This document shows positions 53,031 to 59,032 of a stretch of 59,032 bases of DNA, in pieces. The DNA is taken from contig CAZFLD010000023.1 of assembly GCA_964519835.1 (NCBI GenBank), positions 1 to 59,032 on the forward strand. The letters are read 5' to 3'. The stretch's first letter is position 1. Every line of letters starts with the position of its first letter. The notes beneath the pieces are model-generated. The model had not been told where the DNA came from. It saw only the letters and a program-made list of their open reading frames with translations, and made no database searches. The stretch comes from CAZFLD01 sp964519835. Lineage in GTDB: Bacteria > Spirochaetota > Spirochaetia > DSM-27196 > CAZFLD01. The position numbers and the translations under genes were made by a program.

Positions 53031-54785
53031 CTACTCCGCCTCGAATGCGTGGTAGTACGTGCCATAGATTGCCAGCTTGTGTATGGATAGATCCGAGCCG
53101 AGCCGCATGGTGTTCGAGCCGTTTACGTCCCGAAGTCGGTAGATTCGACCCCACCCAAACATTCGCTCAGCCCCGCCACTGTTCACCACTCCGTCGATGA
53201 TCCAGTGGATCGTTTTGGGTCCACCGTCTACGACAACGTAGAGGGTGTGAGTCTCCTCGGGACTAAGCACCTCCCTGTCACACTCCCACGCTATCTGCAT
53301 CCGGCTATCGTTCATCACAAGGCAGACGGTGCGCCGGTCAGTGATGTACATGTGGAGACCCCGCCCGCCTGCGTCCCGGGAGTCCATGATCATCGTAAAC
53401 GGGTGCATCGCGCCGCAGTTGAGCTTGATTTCGATGGTAAACGACCCGCGGAAATCGGTGTCGGGCGGGGGTGGATCCCGATAGGTTCTGCGAAGATCCA
53501 GATTCGGCAGCTGCGGCATTGGGTGGTCGAGTGAGCTGGAGTTATCGACCGAGACCAGGGGATCGAGTTTACGCCTCGGTCGCACAAGCTGATCCAGCGA
53601 GGACTCCCTTTCGAGCTCTCCCCACAGGCCCTGCAAAAGGTACGGGTCGAGTTTGTGTAGCCGGGCGGCGCTTTTCTGTGTCTCGCTGATGTAGATGCTG
53701 CCGCCGTCCTCCACAAAGTCGGGATAGCTCAGGCCTTCGCCCGGTTCATCCGCGTACAGCGCAATCTCCGGCTGCGACCAGTGGATGTAGCCGTCCTTCT
53801 CGATGCCCCCGAGTAGCCACGCAGGATTCCGATTCGCGCAGTAATGGCCTCCGGCCGCGTTGTAATCGCCAAGAGAGTTGTTATGGAACCAGTAAAGGAA
53901 CTTGCCGTTGGAGAAGCGCTTTACGAAGTTAGCCGCCCGGGGGTGTTTGACCAGGCGCGTGTCGGGACCGTAGTTCATGTGGGCGGGAGGGGTCCATGTG
54001 TGACCGCCGTCGCGACTGTAGGCGTGGCCGGGGTGGCCACTGGTAGTGCGATAGGTACAAAACAATGAGCCGTCGGAAAGTCCGACCGCGTTGTGTTCGT
54101 CCGCTACCGTTCCCTCGAGGGGTCCGATGCCGGTATCTCCGTCGGGCAGCGTCTCGAACTGTAGTTTGGCGGTGTCACGTTCGAAAACGATGTTGTCGCT
54201 CCGGATAAATGCCCCTTCGCTGGCCGCCATAAAGCCCTTGCCAAAGCGATGCACCTTGGCGAAACTGAGGATCATCGCCCCTTGGTGGAGGATCGGCTTC
54301 CCGACTCCCCACCAGAACCGGATCCTGCCGCCGTAGGGATTGGCGCGATCACAGGCGAACGGGCGGATCGGCACGATGCCACGCTCGGGACTCCAATGGA
54401 GGCCGTTATCGTCGGAGAAGCGGAACGCCATCGCTCCAAGGGTGTCGACGCGTCTAATCGGTCCCAAGTCACCGACAACCTCTGTAACGTTGTCGGCGTT
54501 GAACGTGTAGAACGCGTAGATTCGTCCGTAAGGGGTCAAAAAAGGCATAACCCACGAAGCGGCGGGCTCATCCGGGTTCTCGATGTCGGTAAAGTCGGTC
54601 CAGGTCTTTCCTTTGTCCGTACTTCTGCACGATATGACATGCTGTCCCGGCGCCCCCTCCCGTTTATCTGAAACCGTCGCCACGCACACCCACGTGCCGT
54701 CCTCGACTACCACGATGTACGGCTGATCTATGTAGCCTTCGGCGTGAATCGGGACGCCGGTCGCGATGTTCCTGTAGTCGATCAT
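53031..54785 (-). CDS. Cytoplasmic Asp-box (sialidase-like) protein with LamG-like C-terminus, copy 2
   Basis: This is a 584-residue paralogue of the 49234-50988 protein, with the same length and the same three Asp boxes (STDKGKTW, SDDNGLHW, SRDGGHTW) and no signal peptide. Residues about 175-310 are almost identical to the paralogue, while the LamG-like C-terminal part (RDPPPPDTDFRGSFTIEIKL, RIYRLRDVNGSNTMRL) has diverged clearly. That suggests different binding preference with a homogenised core. It is the first gene of the operon; GGAGG lies before the ATG and the operator/promoter at 54851-54890 is just upstream. An intracellular glycosidase or lyase role is inferred. Confidence 0.8.
   Translation of the reverse strand: MIDYRNIATGVPIHAEGYIDQPYIVVVEDGTWVCVATVSDKREGAPGQHVISCRSTDKGKTWTDFTDIENPDEPAASWVMPFLTPYGRIYAFYTFNADNVTEVVGDLGPIRRVDTLGAMAFRFSDDNGLHWSPERGIVPIRPFACDRANPYGGRIRFWWGVGKPILHQGAMILSFAKVHRFGKGFMAASEGAFIRSDNIVFERDTAKLQFETLPDGDTGIGPLEGTVADEHNAVGLSDGSLFCTYRTTSGHPGHAYSRDGGHTWTPPAHMNYGPDTRLVKHPRAANFVKRFSNGKFLYWFHNNSLGDYNAAGGHYCANRNPAWLLGGIEKDGYIHWSQPEIALYADEPGEGLSYPDFVEDGGSIYISETQKSAARLHKLDPYLLQGLWGELERESSLDQLVRPRRKLDPLVSVDNSSSLDHPMPQLPNLDLRRTYRDPPPPDTDFRGSFTIEIKLNCGAMHPFTMIMDSRDAGGRGLHMYITDRRTVCLVMNDSRMQIAWECDREVLSPEETHTLYVVVDGGPKTIHWIIDGVVNSGGAERMFGWGRIYRLRDVNGSNTMRLGSDLSIHKLAIYGTYYHAFEAE
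53866..54182. repeat. 317-bp exact duplicate of 50069-50385
   Basis: This is the partner of the identical tract in the other 584-residue gene. It covers the third Asp box and the EGTVADEHNAVGLSDGSLF region. Identity ends abruptly at the left edge and falls to about 95% to the right. Confidence 0.9.
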
Positions 54786-54850
54786 ATGGTCCTCCGTTGT
54801 GCCCGGCCGCCGGCCCGTGAGACATGCGCTCGCCGCTGCAACGAGCGTTG

Positions 54851-54890
54851 TTGACGTAAACGATATACCAGGTATACTCTAATTCGGCAA
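54851..54890. promoter_or_regulatory. Face-to-face promoters sharing one palindromic operator
   Basis: Rightward: TTGACG (54851-54856), 16 bp, TATACT (54873-54878), for the mannosidase. Leftward: TTGCCG (54890-54885), 17 bp, TATATC (54867-54862), for the sialidase-like operon. The perfect palindrome TATACC-A-GGTATA (54864-54876) overlaps both -10 boxes, so one bound repressor could close both directions. It resembles the GntR/FCD operators of other sugar-acid regulators such as UxuR. Confidence 0.65.
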
Positions 54891-54944
54891 GCGGCGGGAA
54901 GATAACCCGCCTCTTGGCCAGGCACCCCAAGTATAGGAGCTGGA

Positions 54945-57602
54945 ATGAATCGGAAAATGCTGCACATCGTGTCTCACTCCCATTGGGACCGCGAATGGTA
55001 CATGGCATTTCAAGTGCATCGGACGAGGCTCGTCGACCTGGTCGATTCGCTTATCGACACGCTTGATACCGACCCCTCCTTCTGCAGTTTTCATTTTGAT
55101 GGGCAAACAATCATGCTCGACGACTACCTGGAGATCCAACCCGAGAAACGAGACCACATCCGGCGGTTGGTCCAAGATCGCAGGCTCTATGTCGGTCCAT
55201 GGTACGTGTTGCAGGATGAATACCTTACGAGCGGCGAGTCCGCCGTCAGGAACCTTTTGCACGGGCTTCGAAGTGCCCGTGCCTTCGGCGAACCGACCAT
55301 GATCGGCTACTTGCCCGACTCCTTTGGCAACATCTCACAGATGCCACAGATTCTCCGTGGCTTTGGCATTCAATCCGCCGTGTTTGGTCGGGGGCTAAAC
55401 CGCATCGGCACAGGCCCATCGGGGTACCACAGTGAGTTGACCTGGCGTTCTCCTGATGGGTCCACGGTGCTAGGGATATTTATGGCCAACTGGTACAACA
55501 ACGCCAACGAAGTGCCCGGCGACCCAACCGCCGCAAAGGCCTTTTTGGAGCACGCCCGCGACACGGCGGAAGCTGCGGCCACCACAGTTCATCTCCTGTT
55601 GATGAACGGTTCCGACCACCAACCGGTTCAGCGGAATCTTGGCCAGGTTATCGCTGCGGTGCAGCCGAGCATGGATGATCTCCTCGTTCACTCTAACCTG
55701 CCGGAATACGTGACTGCCGTCTGTGAAAACGCGTCGGATCTCGCGATTCATGACGGAGAGATGGACAGTCGTTACACGCCGGGATGGCGCACACTGGTCA
55801 ATACAGCCTCCGCCAGAATGTATTTGAAGCAGATGAATTACACCGCCCAGCGAATGCTCGAGCGAGAGGCCGAGCCTCTCGCCACGTTCGCGTGGCTCAC
55901 TGGTGCCGAATACCCATCCGCGCTCCTTTGGCACGCCTGGAAGTTGCTCCTGCAGAATCACCCTCATGATTCTATCTGCGGATGCAGTGTGGACGAGGTA
56001 CACGAAGAGATGATCACTCGTTTTCGTGGTTCTACCCAGGTGACCAAAGTTGTCACCGATCGGGCTGCGCGGCACTTGGTTGGCAGGGTGGACGCAGCGC
56101 GGTTCGGCGACGCAGCGACTCCCATCGTGGTGTGGAACACCCTCGGATGGACCCGGTCCGATATGGTGGAGATGGATGTGGACGTCGACAAAGAGGATAC
56201 ACTCGGCCCGGTGATCATTCGGGATGCAGAGCGAACGACCGCGGTCTTGGTCGAAGACCGGGGCATTGCTCACACCTACGAGCTTCCCAACGACACATTC
56301 CGAGTTCCAAAAGACGTGCATCGCTACCGTGTCCGCTTCCCGGCTTTCGACATTCCCGGCCTCGGCTACAAGACCTTTTACCTCGTGCGGGATTCGGACG
56401 CCGTGGACTCCCCCTCGGCCCCAACCGGGTCGGCACCAGCTGCAACCGACGTCGCCTTCGATTCCTCTACCCGCGTTCTATCAAACGTTGACCTGGAAGC
56501 CCACATTCTGGAGAACGGATCCCTTGATCTCCTCCACAAGGAGAGCGGCCGGTGGTTCCGTGGATTACTGGTGTTCGAGGATGCCGGCGATTGTGGCGAC
56601 GAGTATGACTACCGAATTCCGGTCCACGACGTGAGGATCACCACCGAGACCGCCTTGCCCCGCATAGAAAGAGTAGCCGCCGCCCCCGGCGAACAGGCCT
56701 GGCGGATAGCTCACACGCTTCAGCTTCCCGCCTTCTTGGTCAGAGAGCAGCCGACACGGCGCAGTAGTCAGCAGGTGACGTGTACCGTTGATTCAGTGAT
56801 CCGCCTGCGTCCCCACGGCACTTCGCTCGAGGTTCGGACAACGGTTACCAATACCGCTCGTAACCACCGCTTGCGCGTGCTGTTTCCGACCTCCGTTCGA
56901 GCGGATCATCACGTTGCCCAGGGACAGTTTGACGTAGTCGAGCGGGCCAACACGCCGTGGGAGGGTTGGGAGAACCCATCCAACTGCCAGAGACAGGAGA
57001 GTTTCGTCGCCATCGAAGACGGGCAGGGCGGCATGGCTATAGCAAACAGGGGACTACCCGAGTACGAGGTCGTCGAGGATGGCGCCATCGCCCTTACGCT
57101 TCTTCGATCCGTTGATCGTATGGCCAATTGGCAGATCTTTTCTACTCCGGGGGCCCAATGTCTGGGCACCCACACCTTTGATTACGCCATAATCCCGTAC
57201 AAGGGAACGTGGCTGGACAGTGGGGCCTACCAGGCGGCGCTGTCTTTTACAGTACCGATGCCTGCGTTTCAGACGACAGTACACGACGGCGACGCGGCGG
57301 ACTGCGCGGCAATGATTGGTCTCGAGGCCGAACATCTTATTGTGTCGTCGGTCAAACGCGCCGAGGAGTCCGACAGTACGTTCATCCTGCGCGTGTACAA
57401 TCCTTCCGGGACGGGCTGCCGGTTGCGGTTGCGGCCGGCGTTTCCCGTGTCCGTGGTTCACCGCGCGAATCTCGAGGAGCTCCTAGAGAGCGAGCTTGCG
57501 CCGTCCACAGCGGAGGATGGATCCAAAACCTTCGACACCAATGTATTGGCAAAGCAGATCGCGACTCTCGCAATAACGGTTGCACCGGCGGAAACGGCCT
57601 GA
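54945..57602 (+). CDS. GH38 alpha-mannosidase
   Basis: This is an 885-residue cytoplasmic retaining alpha-mannosidase. The zinc and catalytic residues are in SHSHWDREWYM (His13, Asp15), the nucleophile Asp125 in GYLPDSFGNISQMPQIL, and the His-containing LLQNHPHDSICGCSVDEVHE. A central helical region and C-terminal beta domains follow (RLRVLFPTSVRADHHVAQGQ, SLDLLHKESGRWFRG). There is no signal peptide, so it acts on imported mannosides. AGGAG lies before ATG 54945. It diverges from the sialidase-like operon and shares its operator, so co-regulation is expected. Confidence 0.95.
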   Translation: MNRKMLHIVSHSHWDREWYMAFQVHRTRLVDLVDSLIDTLDTDPSFCSFHFDGQTIMLDDYLEIQPEKRDHIRRLVQDRRLYVGPWYVLQDEYLTSGESAVRNLLHGLRSARAFGEPTMIGYLPDSFGNISQMPQILRGFGIQSAVFGRGLNRIGTGPSGYHSELTWRSPDGSTVLGIFMANWYNNANEVPGDPTAAKAFLEHARDTAEAAATTVHLLLMNGSDHQPVQRNLGQVIAAVQPSMDDLLVHSNLPEYVTAVCENASDLAIHDGEMDSRYTPGWRTLVNTASARMYLKQMNYTAQRMLEREAEPLATFAWLTGAEYPSALLWHAWKLLLQNHPHDSICGCSVDEVHEEMITRFRGSTQVTKVVTDRAARHLVGRVDAARFGDAATPIVVWNTLGWTRSDMVEMDVDVDKEDTLGPVIIRDAERTTAVLVEDRGIAHTYELPNDTFRVPKDVHRYRVRFPAFDIPGLGYKTFYLVRDSDAVDSPSAPTGSAPAATDVAFDSSTRVLSNVDLEAHILENGSLDLLHKESGRWFRGLLVFEDAGDCGDEYDYRIPVHDVRITTETALPRIERVAAAPGEQAWRIAHTLQLPAFLVREQPTRRSSQQVTCTVDSVIRLRPHGTSLEVRTTVTNTARNHRLRVLFPTSVRADHHVAQGQFDVVERANTPWEGWENPSNCQRQESFVAIEDGQGGMAIANRGLPEYEVVEDGAIALTLLRSVDRMANWQIFSTPGAQCLGTHTFDYAIIPYKGTWLDSGAYQAALSFTVPMPAFQTTVHDGDAADCAAMIGLEAEHLIVSSVKRAEESDSTFILRVYNPSGTGCRLRLRPAFPVSVVHRANLEELLESELAPSTAEDGSKTFDTNVLAKQIATLAITVAPAETA

Positions 57603-57989
57603 CGACCTGTCGACCGTTCTGTACAACAGATGAACAGCCCACATGAACCTGGAAAACTGCACGATGTCGTTGTCTTTTGCAGATCCGAGGGTAACACAGT
57701 CTGGTGGCCACGTATTGAGTGCCGGCACGAATCTACGGCCCTAGTGGCTGTATCCAGCGCGTGCATAACCCATGGATCAGGATGGAACGGATCGCCCTGT
57801 CTGCGACCGAGTGGGAGATCCGTACGACTACTCCCGGAGGGCATTGACTGAAGGCAAGCACACAACGCCGTAGAGTTTTGCGCCGAAGCGGGATTGTCCG
57901 GAGCGTGACCACGGCCGGAGACCTTGGAACGATCAGGTGGGTACAAGAGCACGCCCATTGAAGCTTTGCTCAGGATACCTGAGTAGAAA
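57603..57989. other. Region without recognisable gene
   Basis: About 390 bp after the mannosidase. A 73-codon open frame from 57630 (plus strand) has no ribosome site or familiar motif. No terminator-like hairpin with T-tract was seen. Confidence 0.45.
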
Positions 57990-58300
57990 ATGCGAGCGTC
58001 TCCATGTGGCCGGCGAAATCGTCCACGCTCACTGGGGTGGAATCAAGGCAGCTATCCCCAAGCTCCAGGGGTGACCTGGAACCGAAACGGGCCAAACAGT
58101 CTCTGGGCAACATGTCCCTCACCGATGGTGCCGTGGCCGTTCTTTTTGATCCGCCCTATGGCGTCGACGACCTCTCAACGAAACTCAAGCATGTTATCGA
58201 CGTGATCGCGCCGAATCTGGTTCTGGGAGTATGCGACAGGATCTCATCCCCTTGCGATGTCCGACGAACCGAAGAGGTGGTTGCCGTGTCGATGAACACA
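57990..58300 (+). pseudogene. Possible decayed C-terminus of a URO-D-superfamily gene
   Basis: Two overlapping frames read like the end of a URO-D-type protein: first LHVAGEIVHAHWGGIKAAIP, then after a stop at about 58066 and a frame change MSLTDGAVAVLFDPPYGVDD and IDVIAPNLVLGVCDRISS. The LVLGVxD segment is typical of this superfamily's C-terminal strand. No intact start or upstream domain is present. If correct it is a broken relative of the gene at 48122-49237. Confidence is low because the match is by eye. Confidence 0.35.
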
Positions 58301-58892
58301 ACCGCCGCCAAAGAGGGAGTGGGGGGTACAAATAGGCGGCGGCCCTGGTTCCCTCGCTAACCAAAAAGAGCACTGCCCAACACCCACCCACCGCTGCCGG
58401 CGACGCACGAATCTCTCAAGATCGACTGGTGCCGGTGTCCCATCGGTCGGAGCCGACTCGATGAACTGTCCGCGCAAAGCGATTTTCCTAGCCCGATGCA
58501 GGCCATGGGCCACGTTCACGAGTCGTGCAGAGTCTGGATACGACGTCGCGCCTCGAGATCGCCAAGGGATTCCGAGGCGAGGACGGTGGCCGCGTTCCTG
58601 TCGTCGCCAGCCACAAACTCGATCCACGCCGTGGCAAGGACCCCGATCGTGCCCCGAAGGTCTACGGCGACTTCGGCGGGCTCGACGGTTCTGGAAATTC
58701 GGGCGCACTCGGGATCATGGGGAGCTTCGTGCCGCCACTCTCCGGCGCAGGCATGAACCCGACCGTGTTCCCGCCGGCGCCGAAGCCTCCATACCCAATC
58801 GGCGTCCCGGGCTCTCGGAGAAGCGTGCCGATCTGAGTGGAGGCCGCGCAGGAGGCAAAGGGTGCACGACAATTTCGTTTGACCCCACTGAT
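58301..58892. other. Region without recognisable gene
   Basis: About 590 bp with open frames on both strands (for example a 118-codon minus-strand frame at 58516-58872 containing LRGTIGVLATAWIEFVAGDD), but no family is recognised. GGGTGCACGACAATTTCG at about 58859-58876 may be part of the end of the neighbouring insertion element. Confidence 0.4.
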
Positions 58893-59032
58893 TTAAGCTC
58901 CTCGCCGCTGGTCCATGAATGTATCGAAGCGATCACTGAATTTGAAACACCGGAGGGCGATGATGGCATTGGCCCCGCGAACGGTCCAGTGCATACCCGA
59001 CTGCTTTACCCTCGCTCCAATAACGTGTTTGC
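58893..59032 (-). CDS. ISKra4-type transposase, C-terminal fragment (runs off window)
   Basis: The minus-strand frame entering from the window edge reads KHVIGARVKQSGMHWTVRG, then ANAIIALRCFKFSDRFDTF, and ends at TAA 58893-58895. The pattern 'K-QSGM-W-GA-A-LR' is the conserved C-terminus of ISKra4-family transposases. Whether the full gene is intact lies outside the window. Its presence marks the right border of the carbohydrate locus as a site of mobile-element activity. Confidence 0.75.
   Translation of the reverse strand, partial: KHVIGARVKQSGMHWTVRGANAIIALRCFKFSDRFDTFMDQRRGA

Noticed and set aside
1..59032. CRISPR arrays, rRNA, tRNA, riboswitches
   Set aside because: No regularly spaced repeat array, tRNA arm pattern or recognisable riboswitch core was seen by eye on either strand; short or divergent ones could be missed.

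Overview
The window is GC-rich, gene-dense bacterial DNA. A member of the Spirochaetota with a large free-living-type genome is the best guess. This rests on an AroD-AroE fusion, a flagellar fliS/flgN-like pair next to polA, an XPB-type helicase with a helicase-associated partner, a PIN-PhoH protein and a RavA/ViaA pair. No rRNA or tRNA gene was found, so the assignment is an inference. There are no obvious T-tract terminators, and most convergent genes are only 20-50 bp apart.

Positions 1-39700 look like core genome. From left to right: a MacAB-like efflux operon (permease cut by the window edge, ATPase, membrane-fusion protein) diverging from a histidine kinase/OmpR regulator pair; an Eis-like acetyltransferase; a GGDEF-EAL phosphodiesterase; a small secreted protein; aroDE; the XPB helicase pair; an M20 amidohydrolase; PhoH; a 2-hydroxyacid dehydrogenase; a zinc-ribbon protein; a propeller/NodB-like exported protein; fliS and a flgN-like gene; polA; a repeat-containing hypothetical; coaE; a SPOR protein; serine acetyltransferase; RavA/ViaA; a lysine-2,3-aminomutase-like radical SAM enzyme; a GH3 glycosidase; an alpha/beta-hydrolase; groES-groEL; an enolase-superfamily sugar-acid dehydratase; and a lipoprotein. 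Many of these core genes have a sigma70-like -10 box only 5-9 bp before the start codon, which predicts leaderless or nearly leaderless mRNAs.

Positions 39890-42094 (minus strand) hold a tightly coupled three-gene signalling unit. It consists of a cobalamin-binding protein with the W-x9-E-H and E-x-H-x-x-G signatures of CarH-type light sensors, an unknown all-helical 153-residue protein and a HisKA_2-type histidine kinase. A B12-based photosensory two-component system without a DNA-binding domain is the most interesting candidate system here.

Positions 42300-59032 are accessory. They contain a 3' remnant of a group II intron, a decayed IS3 element, an IS1182-type transposase with one in-frame stop, and the end of an ISKra4-type transposase at the right edge. 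Between these lies a carbohydrate locus: a GntR/FCD regulator, a 2-hydroxyacid dehydrogenase, an operon of three cytoplasmic Asp-box (sialidase-like) proteins plus a URO-D-superfamily protein, and a divergent GH38 alpha-mannosidase. A short palindrome related to TATACC-N-GGTATA lies in the promoters of the regulator, the dehydrogenase and the bidirectional operon/mannosidase region. This suggests one local regulon. No transporter for the substrate is present in the window.
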